36,107 bases of DNA from Candidatus Mediterraneibacter excrementigallinarum (GTDB taxonomy: Bacteria; Bacillota; Clostridia; Lachnospirales; Lachnospiraceae), in contig DWVT01000055.1 of assembly GCA_019120075.1 (NCBI GenBank), positions 1-36,107 on the forward strand, given 5' to 3'. Each line of letters starts with the position of its first letter. Position 1 is the stretch's first letter. The notes beneath the pieces were generated by a model. The model was not told the origin of the DNA and did not search any database. It saw nothing but the letters and a program-made list of their open reading frames with translations. Both the position numbers and the translations under genes were made by a program. Below, one piece after another: positions 17,639-26,177 of the stretch.

Positions 17639-18486
17639 TCTTTCAGTATAAAGAGGGCAGGCTCCGGGAGAAGGATTCTCTTCTGGAGGCTCTGCCTTTT
17701 TGCAACGTCGTCGAGCCAAAGTCCGGGCTTGTCCGAGGCCCTGGCGGCAGCATACAATCCCGGGATGTGCCTTTGGAAACTTCCGGTGATTCTGAAAACA
17801 AACATTTCGGAGAGTGCCCGGTGGTCTCGGTCGTCGGGGCGGGCGGAAAGACCAGCCTGATCCGGGAACTGGCGCGGGAATATGCGGCCGGCGGTGGACA
17901 GGTGATCGTTATGACCACGACACATATGATGGCGGAGGAACTGCCCTGGTTTCTGACAGAACCGTCAGAAGCCTGTATGGACAGCCTGCTGAAAAAATAC
18001 GGCCAGGTCTGGATGGGCATTCCTTCCGGGCAGGGGAAGATACAGAGTCTGCCGGCAGAGTTCCTTCCCTGCATATGGAGGAAGAAAGTCCCGGTGCTCA
18101 TTGAGGCGGACGGAGCAAGAAGGCTTCCGCTTAAAGCTCCGGCAGAACATGAGCCTGTCATTCTTCCGGAGACGACTCACGTCCTGTCTGTATACGGACT
18201 GGATGCGCTGGGAAAGAGACTGGATGAGGTATGTTTTCGCCCGGAACTGGCGGCGGCCCTGTTAAAGAAGAGGAAGACGCAGCGGGTCACAGAAGAGGAT
18301 ATTGCTGTTCTTGCCTCCTCGGAAAGAGCGGGAAGAAAGGCGTGCCCCGGGAACGCGGGATACACAGTTGTCCTGAATAAAGCGGACAGCAGAAGGCTCA
18401 GAGAGAGTGCGCTTGCGATATGCGGGCTTCTGGAGAGACAGGGAACAGGGGATGTGATCGTATCATCCTGTGCAGAGCAAAGATGA
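17632..18486 (+). CDS. yqeC: YqeC-type selenium-dependent molybdenum hydroxylase accessory protein
   Basis: This 284-residue protein carries the YqeC P-loop-like motif VVGAGGKTS (GAGGKT at 69-74), and VLIEADGARRLPLKAPAEHEPV is a family hallmark. YqeC is linked by genome context to maturation of selenium-dependent molybdenum hydroxylases; its reaction is not established. An unusual stretch of about 30 residues (roughly 31-61) separates the usual N-terminal helix from the P-loop and has no obvious counterpart in the short family form. The start overlaps hydA, which implies coupled translation. It is cytoplasmic. Confidence 0.88.
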   Translation: MVIFQYKEGRLREKDSLLEALPFCNVVEPKSGLVRGPGGSIQSRDVPLETSGDSENKHFGECPVVSVVGAGGKTSLIRELAREYAAGGGQVIVMTTTHMMAEELPWFLTEPSEACMDSLLKKYGQVWMGIPSGQGKIQSLPAEFLPCIWRKKVPVLIEADGARRLPLKAPAEHEPVILPETTHVLSVYGLDALGKRLDEVCFRPELAAALLKKRKTQRVTEEDIAVLASSERAGRKACPGNAGYTVVLNKADSRRLRESALAICGLLERQGTGDVIVSSCAEQR

Positions 18487-18508
18487 GCCGGGAGGAAGTT
18501 AAGGAAAG

Positions 18509-19861
18509 ATGAAGATTTTAATAAAAGGAGCCGGAGATCTTGCTACCGGGATCGCGTCGAGACTGTATGGAGCCGGACACAGGATCCTGATGACAGAGAT
18601 CCCCGAGCCTCTCACAGTGCGGCGTACAGTGGCATTATCGAGGGCTGTGTACGAGGGCAGCGCCCGGGTGGAAGATATGAACGGGATCCTTGCAGAAGAC
18701 CGGTACGGTGCCGAGAAGATCATGGATGCCGGGGATGTGGCAGTGATGGTGGATCCCGGGGCAGGATGCCGGGAATGGTTCTGTCCGGATGTGATCGTGG
18801 ATGCGATCATCGCAAAAAGGAATACAGGGACCCGGATCACGGACGCGCCCTTTGTCATTGGTACCGGGCCGGGATTTACGGCAGGGATCGACTGCAACTG
18901 TGTCGTGGAGACCAAGCGGGGCCACACGCTGGGGAATATCATCTGGAAAGGAAGCGCGATCCCGAATACAGGCGTTCCGGGAAATGTGGGCGGCTATACC
19001 ATCGAGAGGCTGATCCGCGCCTCCGGGGACGGAAGGATCGAGCCGGAAGTGCAGATCGGAGACAGTGTGGAAATGGGGCAGCTCGTGGCAGTTACGGGCG
19101 GAAATCCGGTATATGCCCAGATGTCAGGCATCGTAAGAGGAATGCTCCAGGAGGGAGCGCGTGTGAAAACCGGACTGAAGATCGGTGATATCGATGCGAG
19201 GGCAGAGATTTCCCATTGCTATACCATTTCCGATAAAGCGCGGGCCATCGGAGGCGGCGTGCTCGAAGCGGTGACAGGATATGAGCGGATGAAAGGAAGA
19301 TATGCCTCTGTCATACTGGCGGCAGGCGCAGGGACGAGATTCGGCGGAGATAAACTGAGCGCTCCTGTTCGGAACAAACCTCTGTATCTGCATACGGTGG
19401 AGAGGATGCAGTCATTCGGCTTCCCGGTCTTTTTCGTGACGGGAGATGAAGAAATCGCCCGGGAAGTGCGGAAGAGAGGCCTGTATCCGGTCCGGAATAC
19501 AGAACCGGAGAAAGGAATCTCCAGATCGCTGAGACTGGGGCTGAAAAAAGCGCTGGATGATAATCCGGATCTGGAAGGCGTGCTTTTCTCGGTCTGTGAC
19601 CAGCCCTGTATGGAGACGTCAACAGTCCAGAGGATCTTTAATACAGCGACACGTCATCCGGGCAGCATTGTCTGTGCGGGCAGCGGGGCAAGGACCGGTA
19701 ATCCAGTTTTCTGGGATCGTCGTTTCTTCGGAGAACTGATGGAACTTTCCGGAGATAAGGGAGGAAGACAGGTGATAAAAAGACACAGGGAGAAACTCCG
19801 AATCGTGCAGGCTGACCCGGAGGAATTGAAAGATATTGACAGAAGGGAAGATCTGTCGTGA
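18509..19861 (+). CDS. Fusion: YqeB-family protein plus MocA-like nucleotidyltransferase
   Basis: This 450-residue protein has two parts. Residues 1 to about 265 are a YqeB (EF2563-family) selenium-dependent hydroxylase maturation protein, with MKILIKGAGDLATGIA and GFTAGIDCNCVVET. Residues about 267-450 are a MocA/YgfJ-type nucleotidyltransferase, with LAAGAGTRFGGDKL for nucleotide binding and SVCDQPCMETSTV with GNPVFW downstream. In E. coli these are separate genes, yqeB and ygfJ. MocA enzymes attach CMP to molybdopterin for hydroxylases. The join is in frame, and the open frame is continuous. A GGAGGAAG ribosome site precedes ATG 18509. Confidence 0.9.
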   Translation: MKILIKGAGDLATGIASRLYGAGHRILMTEIPEPLTVRRTVALSRAVYEGSARVEDMNGILAEDRYGAEKIMDAGDVAVMVDPGAGCREWFCPDVIVDAIIAKRNTGTRITDAPFVIGTGPGFTAGIDCNCVVETKRGHTLGNIIWKGSAIPNTGVPGNVGGYTIERLIRASGDGRIEPEVQIGDSVEMGQLVAVTGGNPVYAQMSGIVRGMLQEGARVKTGLKIGDIDARAEISHCYTISDKARAIGGGVLEAVTGYERMKGRYASVILAAGAGTRFGGDKLSAPVRNKPLYLHTVERMQSFGFPVFFVTGDEEIAREVRKRGLYPVRNTEPEKGISRSLRLGLKKALDDNPDLEGVLFSVCDQPCMETSTVQRIFNTATRHPGSIVCAGSGARTGNPVFWDRRFFGELMELSGDKGGRQVIKRHREKLRIVQADPEELKDIDRREDLS

Positions 19862-19934
19862 CAAAAAGACCGGAATCACCGTCGGAGAGAGCGGAATGAC
19901 ATTCTGCAGACAGGCGGGGAGAGGAGATGAGACA

Positions 19935-20489
19935 ATGGCGCAGAGACGTAGGAAAAGAGTGGCCGTCGTACAGTGTTACGGAGGATGCAGGGCGAAAGAG
20001 AAGGTTCCGCTGGAAGAGCGGAAAGGAAACTGTGAAGAGATCCTGGCATTTTATCCCGCCGGAGTATCAGAGTGCCGATGGGGATGCCTTGGGGGAGGAA
20101 GCTGTGTGGAGGTCTGCCGTCCGGGAGCAGTCAGGATCAACGGACAGGGGATCGCGGAAGTGGACCGGGAAAAATGTGCGGGCTGCGGGCTGTGCGTGAA
20201 AGCCTGTCCCAGAAAACTGATCCGGCTGACATTTCCGGAATACAATATCTATCCGGCGTGTGTCAATGAGGATCCCGGCGCACAGACGAGAAAAGAATGT
20301 GACACAGGCTGTATCGCCTGCGGGATCTGCGTGAAAAACTGTCCTGTGGACGCCATCGGCATACAGAATGATCACGCGGTGATCGATGAGGAAAAATGTA
20401 TTTCCTGCGGCATGTGCGCAGTCAAATGTCCGAGGGGAACAATCAGGGATTATAATGGGATTTTCACAACCCGGGAAGAGCAGGGGTGA
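19935..20489 (+). CDS. RnfB-like polyferredoxin (4Fe-4S) protein
   Basis: This protein of 184 residues begins at ATG 19935, supported by AGAGGAGA upstream. An earlier in-frame ATG at 19896 has its own GGAGAG, and one at 19836 overlaps the previous gene. Cysteine-rich segments include CYGGC, CRWGCLGGGSCVEVC and three ferredoxin-type motifs (CAGCGLCVKACP, CIACGICVKNCP, CISCGMCAVKCP). It probably carries electrons for XdhD, which has no FAD domain, or for YgfK. It ends 4 bases before the xdhD start. It has no signal peptide or membrane segments, so it is likely cytoplasmic. Confidence 0.88.
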   Translation: MAQRRRKRVAVVQCYGGCRAKEKVPLEERKGNCEEILAFYPAGVSECRWGCLGGGSCVEVCRPGAVRINGQGIAEVDREKCAGCGLCVKACPRKLIRLTFPEYNIYPACVNEDPGAQTRKECDTGCIACGICVKNCPVDAIGIQNDHAVIDEEKCISCGMCAVKCPRGTIRDYNGIFTTREEQG

Positions 20490-20493
20490 GGAT

Positions 20494-23088
20494 ATGAAAG
20501 AGAATTATTGCTTTATGGTAAACGGTATTCTGCGGAGCACAGACAGGGAGAAACCTCTGCTCCGGTATCTGAGGGATGATCTTCATCTGCACTCGGTCAA
20601 GGACGGATGCAGCGAGGGAGCCTGCGGCACCTGTACCATTATCGTGGACGGAAATGCGGTAAAATCCTGCGTGCTGACTACAAAACTGGCCGCGGGACAC
20701 AGTATCATCACCACAGAGGGGCTGAGCGAGGCGGAGAAAGAGGCATTTGTCTATGCTTTCGGATCCAAAGGTTCTGTTCAGTGCGGATTCTGCATCCCGG
20801 GAATGGTCATGGCGGGAAAGGCTCTGATAGACAGGGTGCCGGACCCGACGGAGGAAGAGATAAAAACAGCTCTTAAGGGAAATGTCTGCCGCTGTACCGG
20901 ATATAAAAAGATCATCGAGGGAATCCAGCTTGCGGCTGCGATCCTGCGGGGCGATGAGAAGATAGAGGAAACGCTGGAGAAGGGCGAGGAGTACGGCGTG
21001 GGAAAGAAAGCGTTCCGGCTGGATGTGAGGGAAAAGGTTCTGGGGTATGGAGAATACCCGGACGATGTGGAGCTGGAGAACATGGTCTATGCGTCGGCGG
21101 TGCGGTCCAGATATCCCCGGGCGAGAGTGCTGGAGATCGATGCGGAGAAAGCGAAGGCCCTCCCGGGAGTGCTGGCGGTTCTCACAGCAGAAGATGTGCC
21201 CAATAACAAGGTGGGGCACCTTCAGCAGGACTGGGATGTAATGATTGAAAAGGGGAGCGTGACGCGGTGTGTGGGAGACGCGATCTGTCTTGTCGTTGCG
21301 GAAACCCGGGAGATCCTGGAGAAGGCGAAGAAACTTGTCCGGATCGAATATGAAGAGCTGAAGCCGGTGACGTCGGTGTGGGAGGCGAGGGCAGAGGACG
21401 CGCCCAAGGTGCATTCAAAGGGAAATCTCTGCCAGAGCAGGCATGTCACAAGGGGAAATGCGAAGAAAGCTATCGCGGAATCGAAATATGTTGTGACACA
21501 GGAATACAGCACGCCTTTTACGGAACATGCATTTCTCGAGCCGGAGTGTGCGGTGGCGTTCCCCTATAAGGACGGCGTCAAGGTTTACTCTTCGGATCAG
21601 GGAGTCTATGATACCCGGCACGAGATTTCCATCATGCTGGGATGGGATCCGGATCGGGTTGTGGTTGAAAACAAGCTGGTGGGAGGCGGATTCGGCGGAA
21701 AAGAGGATGTTTCCACCCAGCATATCGCGGCGCTGGCAGCGCTGAAGGTGAACCGGCCGGTCAAAGTCGTGTTTTCCAGGCAGGAGTCTATCAATTTCCA
21801 TCCCAAGCGCCATGCCATGGAAGGAACCTTTACGCTTGCATGCGATGAGAACGGGATCTTTACCGGGCTGGACTGTGAGATCTACTTTGATACAGGAGCA
21901 TATGCGTCGCTTTGCGGACCGGTCCTGGAGAGAGCCTGCACTCATTCCGTGGGACCTTACTGTTACCAGAATACAGATATCCGGGGATACGGTTATTATA
22001 CGAACAATCCGCCGGCAGGCGCTTTCCGTGGATTCGGCGTCTGTCAGAGTGAGTTTGCTCTGGAATCAAACATCAATCTGCTGGCGGAGAAGGTGGGCAT
22101 CTCTCCCTGGGAGATCCGTTACCGAAACGCCATTGAACCGGGCAAAGTCCTTCCGAACGGGCAGATCGCAGACTGTTCCACTGCTCTGAAGGAGACCCTT
22201 CTCGCCGTGAAAGACGCCTACGAGAGCAATCCCGGAAGAGCAGGGATCGCCTGTGCCATGAAGAACGCCGGCGTAGGCGTAGGCCTGCCGGACAAAGGAA
22301 GGGCAAAGCTGATCGTTCATGACGGAAAGGTGGAACTGTACAGCGCCGCATCTGATATCGGTCAGGGATGCGCCACCGTCTTTGTCCAGATGGTCGCCGA
22401 GACCACAGGACTTGGAAAGGAGAAAATCCGGAATATGGGCGCAAACTCAGAGGTGGCGCCGGATTCCGGGACCACCTCCGGTTCCCGCCAGACGCTGATC
22501 ACAGGCGAAGCAGTGAGGATGGCATCAGCGGATCTGAACCGGGATCTGCAGGAGACCGGCGGCGACCTGGAAAAACTGGAGGGGAAGGAATACCTTGCTG
22601 AGTTCTTTGATCCCACAGACAAGCTGGGGGCGGACGTGCCGAACCCGAAGAGCCATGTGGCTTACGGATTCGCCACCCATGTGGTCATCCTGGACGACGA
22701 GGGCAGAGTGAAGGAAGTCTATGCGGCTCATGATTCCGGCAAGGTGGTAAATCCCATCGCCATACAGGGACAGATCGAAGGCGGCGTACTGATGGGGCTG
22801 GGATATGCTCTGACAGAAGACTTCCCTCTGAAAAACAGTGTGCCCCAGGCAAAATACGGCACGCTGGGGCTGCTGCGTTCGACGCAGATCCCGGATATCC
22901 ATGCGATCTATGTGGAGAAGGAAGAACTCCTTCCCTTCGCCTACGGCGCAAAGGGGATCGGAGAGATCGCTACGATCCCCACGGCTCCGGCGGTACAGGG
23001 AGCGTACTATGCGATGGACCATATTCTGAGGACAAGGCTTCCCATGGAAAACACATACTATTCAAAGAAACAGAAAGCGGTGAGGTGA
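20494..23088 (+). CDS. xdhD: XdhD: fused 2Fe-2S and molybdenum-binding hydroxylase, selenium-dependent type
   Basis: This 864-residue protein joins an iron-sulfur domain to the Mo domain. Clusters use C39, C44, C47 and C59, then C97, C100, C132 and C134. The Mo domain begins near residue 170 and includes LVGGGFGGKEDV and AGAFRGFGVCQSE. The catalytic glutamate is expected at E824, in GAKGIGE. There is no FAD domain, unlike the xdhBCA set. The ATG at 20494 follows GGGGTGAGG and is 4 bases after the ferredoxin gene. Families of this layout are annotated as selenium-dependent xanthine dehydrogenase. The selenium is expected as a labile cofactor ligand, not selenocysteine. Confidence 0.93.
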   Translation: MKENYCFMVNGILRSTDREKPLLRYLRDDLHLHSVKDGCSEGACGTCTIIVDGNAVKSCVLTTKLAAGHSIITTEGLSEAEKEAFVYAFGSKGSVQCGFCIPGMVMAGKALIDRVPDPTEEEIKTALKGNVCRCTGYKKIIEGIQLAAAILRGDEKIEETLEKGEEYGVGKKAFRLDVREKVLGYGEYPDDVELENMVYASAVRSRYPRARVLEIDAEKAKALPGVLAVLTAEDVPNNKVGHLQQDWDVMIEKGSVTRCVGDAICLVVAETREILEKAKKLVRIEYEELKPVTSVWEARAEDAPKVHSKGNLCQSRHVTRGNAKKAIAESKYVVTQEYSTPFTEHAFLEPECAVAFPYKDGVKVYSSDQGVYDTRHEISIMLGWDPDRVVVENKLVGGGFGGKEDVSTQHIAALAALKVNRPVKVVFSRQESINFHPKRHAMEGTFTLACDENGIFTGLDCEIYFDTGAYASLCGPVLERACTHSVGPYCYQNTDIRGYGYYTNNPPAGAFRGFGVCQSEFALESNINLLAEKVGISPWEIRYRNAIEPGKVLPNGQIADCSTALKETLLAVKDAYESNPGRAGIACAMKNAGVGVGLPDKGRAKLIVHDGKVELYSAASDIGQGCATVFVQMVAETTGLGKEKIRNMGANSEVAPDSGTTSGSRQTLITGEAVRMASADLNRDLQETGGDLEKLEGKEYLAEFFDPTDKLGADVPNPKSHVAYGFATHVVILDDEGRVKEVYAAHDSGKVVNPIAIQGQIEGGVLMGLGYALTEDFPLKNSVPQAKYGTLGLLRSTQIPDIHAIYVEKEELLPFAYGAKGIGEIATIPTAPAVQGAYYAMDHILRTRLPMENTYYSKKQKAVR

Positions 23089-23091
23089 TCG

Positions 23092-23226
23092 ATGAGGATC
23101 GGTGCAGTGATCGCTGCGGCGGGGACGCCCGGCGGATTCCGTGCGAAGGAGACCGAAAAGCGGCTTGCAAAGCTGGGAGCAGTCTTTCTGAGAAGAGAAG
23201 AAAGGAATTTAAAAAATATGACCTGA
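23092..23226 (+). pseudogene. Small frame resembling the N-terminus of a MocA-like nucleotidyltransferase, probably a relic
   Basis: ATG at 23092 with GAGGTG upstream gives 44 residues, ending in TGA at 23224. The first dozen, MRIGAVIAAAGT, look like the opening of a nucleotidyltransferase domain (compare the VILAAGAGTRFGG of the yqeB-mocA fusion). The rest is short, basic and unlike the family. It fills the only gap in the operon, between xdhD and modA. It may be what remains after an internal deletion, or an unrelated leader peptide. The evidence is the short motif only. Confidence 0.4.
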
Positions 23227-23255
23227 AACGTTTTTTCAGAGAGAAGGGGGGAAAG

Positions 23256-24158
23256 ATGAAAAAGAGAATTTTAGCGGCGATACTGGCAGCAGGGATGGTA
23301 TTTTCCATGGCAGGATGCTCCGGAGAGAGTGATGACAGCCAGACTGCGGAGAACACAGACGGACAGGACAGCGGCGCAGCGGCTGAGAATGGGAGGAGCG
23401 CGGAAGAAACAGAGATCCAGGTATTCATCGCGGCGAGCCTGAACGCGGTGATGACAGATCTGGCAGAGCGGTACAAGGAAGAGCATCCGGAAGTAAAGAT
23501 CACCTTTAACGCGGACAGCTCGGGGACTCTGCTGACGCAGATCCAGGAGGGGTATGAGTGCGATATCTTCTTCTCTGCAGCGCAGAAGCAGATGGATGAC
23601 CTGGAAGCGGACGGGCTCATGGTCGAGGGAACGAGAGCCAACGTGGTCAACAATCAGGTTGTAGTGATCACATTGAAAGACAGCGGGACAAGCGTGACTG
23701 GTCTTGAAAATATCGGAGATGCGGAGAGTATCGCCCTTGCAGGCGGAAGCGTGCCGGTGGGAAGATATACAAGACAGGCGCTGATCAGCCTGGGAATCCT
23801 TCCGGAGACGGATGATCCGGCGTCCATCACAACAGAAGAAGTATCAGAAGCGCTTGGCGGCGTGGAGATCAGTGAGCAGGACAATGTTAGCAAGGTGCTC
23901 ACGGCAGTCGTAGAAGGTTCCTGTGAGGTGGGTACAACCTATTATTCCGATATATACGGATATGAGGATGATCTTGATATCCTTGAGACAGTGAGTTATG
24001 ATCTGACAGGGGATGTTATTTGTCCGATCGCACGTGTTGTAAATGAAGAGGCAGACGAGGCGCAGACTGCAGCGGCAGAGGATTTCCTCGCATATGTACT
24101 TTCAGACGAGGCGAAGGAAGTATTTGATTCCTACTATTTCGACACAAATGTGGAATAA
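23256..24158 (+). CDS. modA: Molybdate ABC transporter substrate-binding lipoprotein
   Basis: This 300-residue protein has a lipoprotein signal (MKKRILAAILAAG, then SMAGC with the lipid-anchored C21). A Ser/Thr/Glu-rich linker leads into the ModA fold, which begins IQVFIAASLNAVMTDLAERY. FNADSSGTLLTQI is a typical oxyanion-binding segment. The ATG at 23256 is chosen for the GGGGGG-type ribosome site and the signal peptide. A longer in-frame start at 23085 would place basic residues before the signal and is rejected. It supplies molybdate (or tungstate) for the hydroxylases upstream. Confidence 0.93.
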   Translation: MKKRILAAILAAGMVFSMAGCSGESDDSQTAENTDGQDSGAAAENGRSAEETEIQVFIAASLNAVMTDLAERYKEEHPEVKITFNADSSGTLLTQIQEGYECDIFFSAAQKQMDDLEADGLMVEGTRANVVNNQVVVITLKDSGTSVTGLENIGDAESIALAGGSVPVGRYTRQALISLGILPETDDPASITTEEVSEALGGVEISEQDNVSKVLTAVVEGSCEVGTTYYSDIYGYEDDLDILETVSYDLTGDVICPIARVVNEEADEAQTAAAEDFLAYVLSDEAKEVFDSYYFDTNVE

Positions 24159-24177
24159 AGACAGATAAAATGCGGCA

Positions 24178-24226
24178 GAAAGGGAGCGGCACACGGAAGG
24201 AGCGGTACGGTGCGCCGCTCCCTTTC
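24178..24226 (+). other. Stem-loop between modA and modB
   Basis: A perfect 13-bp stem (24178-24190 with 24214-24226) has a 23-base loop and no T-run after it. It probably stabilises the modA message or dampens read-through. That would fit the usual need for more binding protein than permease. Confidence 0.65.
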
Positions 24227-24264
24227 CGGCGGTAACGGACGGCTGCGCAGTGAGGAGGAAGACG

Positions 24265-24969
24265 ATGAAAGAAATGCTGGAGATACTGGAGAAACTGGAC
24301 TGGAGCCCCCTGTTTATCTCGCTGAAAACAGGAGTTGCGGCCACGGTCATTTCCTTTTTTCTGGGAATTTATGCGGCGCGAAAAGTGGTGAAGGCTTCAC
24401 CCGGGAAAAAGGCGGTCATCGACGGGATACTGACTCTGCCCATGGTGCTTCCGCCCACTGTGGCCGGCTTTTTTCTCCTGCTTCTTTTCAGCAGAAGGAG
24501 ACTTTTAGGCGAATTCCTGTTTGATCAGTTCGGATTTAAGGTGGTGCAGACATGGGTTGGATGTGTGATCGCGGCCACGGTCATTGCCTTCCCGCTGATG
24601 TATCGGAATGCCAGGGCGGCGATGGAACAGATCGATGTAAATCTGGTCTATGCAGGGAGGACTCTCGGCATGTCAGATATTGAAATCTTCTGGAAAGTCG
24701 TCATCCCGACAGCGGGACCGGGAATCGCTTCCGGGACGATCCTGACATTTGCAAGGGCGCTGGGAGAGTACGGGGCCACATCCATGCTGGCGGGAAATAT
24801 TCCGGGAAAGACAGGGACCATCTCGCAGAAGATCGCCATGGTCATACAAGACGGAGACTATCTGACTGCCGGGATCTGGGTCGTCATCGTGATGATCATC
24901 GCCTTTGTCATTATTTCCCTGATGAATCTGATCTCGGGGAAAAGGATGAAGAATGTGGGGAGGTGGTAG
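24265..24969 (+). CDS. modB: Molybdate ABC transporter permease
   Basis: This 234-residue inner-membrane permease has five or six hydrophobic segments. The permease-ATPase contact loop is EQIDVNLVYAGRTLGMSDI, and LGEYGATSMLAGN is a typical ModB end of the transport domain. The ATG at 24265 lies 6 bases after GAGGAGG; the GTG at 24250 would be within the ribosome site. It is 3 bases from modC. Confidence 0.93.
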   Translation: MKEMLEILEKLDWSPLFISLKTGVAATVISFFLGIYAARKVVKASPGKKAVIDGILTLPMVLPPTVAGFFLLLLFSRRRLLGEFLFDQFGFKVVQTWVGCVIAATVIAFPLMYRNARAAMEQIDVNLVYAGRTLGMSDIEIFWKVVIPTAGPGIASGTILTFARALGEYGATSMLAGNIPGKTGTISQKIAMVIQDGDYLTAGIWVVIVMIIAFVIISLMNLISGKRMKNVGRW

Positions 24970-24972
24970 GAT

Positions 24973-26031
24973 ATGGCGATTTCTGTGGAGATACATAGAA
25001 AACTGAACCGCTTTATGCTGGATGTAAGTTTCCGGAGTACATCCCGGCGTATCGGGATACTGGGCGCGTCGGGATGTGGAAAGAGTATGACGTTAAAGTG
25101 CATTGCCGGGATCGAGACGCCGGATGCCGGGCGGATCGCAGTGGAGGACAGGGTCCTTTTTGACAGTGACAGCAGGACCGACCTGAAGCCACAGAAGAGA
25201 AATGCAGGGTATCTTTTCCAGAACTACGCGCTGTTTCCCACCATGACGGTGGAGAAGAATATCGGAGCCGGACTGAAGGGAAACCGTATTGCAAAAGAGA
25301 AAAGGGTAAAGGAAATGGTGCGGAAATTCCGGCTGGAAGGACTTGAAAAGCAGCTTCCGGGGCAGCTTTCCGGCGGGCAGCAGCAGAGAGTGGCCCTGGC
25401 GCGCATCATGGCCTATGAGCCGGATGTGATCCTTCTGGACGAGCCGTTCTCTGCGCTGGATATGTTCCTGAAGGACCAGCTGCAGAGAGAGATGGTGAAC
25501 ATGCTGGAGGACTATGAAGGGACAGTGATCATGGTATCCCATGACAGGGACGAGATTTACCGCTTCAGTGAGGAACTGCTTATCATGGATCAGGGGAAGA
25601 TCGTCGCTGCAGGACCGACGAAAGAAGTATTCCGGAATCCGGAGAACAAAACCGCGGCGAGACTGACCGGGTGTAAGAATTTTTCGAGAATCCGAAAGCT
25701 GGGGGAAGAGACGGTGGAAGCAGTTGACTGGAACCTGGTTCTGCATGTAGAAAGAACAGTTCCGGAAGACGCAGAATATATGGGATACCGTGCGCATGAT
25801 TTTATCCCGGTATGGGGAGAGAGGGGAGAGAATATGCTGAAATTCGATCCGGTGAGCAGCGCTTCTCTCCCCTTTGAACAGAATTACTATATCCGCTCAG
25901 GGGAAAAGGCTGACGCGGATGAAGTGATCTGCTGGTTTGTCCAGCGGGATGAACTCCAGCAGCTGAAGGAAAAGGGAAAACCGGATTATTTAAAAATAGA
26001 AGAAGAGAAAATATTGTTTCTCAGAAGATGA
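24973..26031 (+). CDS. modC: Molybdate ABC transporter ATP-binding protein
   Basis: This 352-residue ATPase powers the ModAB importer. Walker A is GASGCGKSM, the signature is LSGGQQQRVALAR, Walker B is VILLDEPFSALD and the switch histidine is in VSHDRDE. The C-terminal 120 residues form a divergent TOBE-like region in which the usual molybdate-binding motifs are not obvious. It is last in the long purine operon; I see only a weak GAAC/GTTC hairpin after it. The next gene has its own promoter. Confidence 0.93.
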   Translation: MAISVEIHRKLNRFMLDVSFRSTSRRIGILGASGCGKSMTLKCIAGIETPDAGRIAVEDRVLFDSDSRTDLKPQKRNAGYLFQNYALFPTMTVEKNIGAGLKGNRIAKEKRVKEMVRKFRLEGLEKQLPGQLSGGQQQRVALARIMAYEPDVILLDEPFSALDMFLKDQLQREMVNMLEDYEGTVIMVSHDRDEIYRFSEELLIMDQGKIVAAGPTKEVFRNPENKTAARLTGCKNFSRIRKLGEETVEAVDWNLVLHVERTVPEDAEYMGYRAHDFIPVWGERGENMLKFDPVSSASLPFEQNYYIRSGEKADADEVICWFVQRDELQQLKEKGKPDYLKIEEEKILFLRR

Positions 26032-26054
26032 ACGTAAAAAGTTCGTAAAAAATA

Positions 26055-26083
26055 TTTACAGCAGGAAAAAAGTGTTATATAAT
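26055..26083 (+). promoter_or_regulatory. Promoter of the MATE transporter gene
   Basis: TTTACA (26055-26060), a 17-base spacer and a perfect TATAAT (26078-26083) lie about 95 bases before the gene's start. This is one of the best promoter matches in the window. Confidence 0.75.
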
Positions 26084-26177
26084 CTCCTGAGTTATAGAGG
26101 ATATGTCATTCATCGGCGTATCCTTTTTGTATGCTCTGCAGGAGCGTTCAGAAAGAGTGAAAGGAGAAGGTACAGCA

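Noticed and set aside
20386-20493. An earlier start for XdhD giving 36 extra residues
   Set aside because: It overlaps the ferredoxin gene and lies before the usual N-terminus. GGGGTGAGG just before ATG 20494 decides the start.
20494-23088. A selenocysteine codon in XdhD
   Set aside because: The frame contains no in-frame TGA before the stop. Selenium in this family is believed to be a cofactor ligand, not an amino acid.
23085-23255. A longer ModA with 57 additional N-terminal residues
   Set aside because: It would place charged residues ahead of a clear lipoprotein signal peptide. The ATG at 23256 has its own strong ribosome site.
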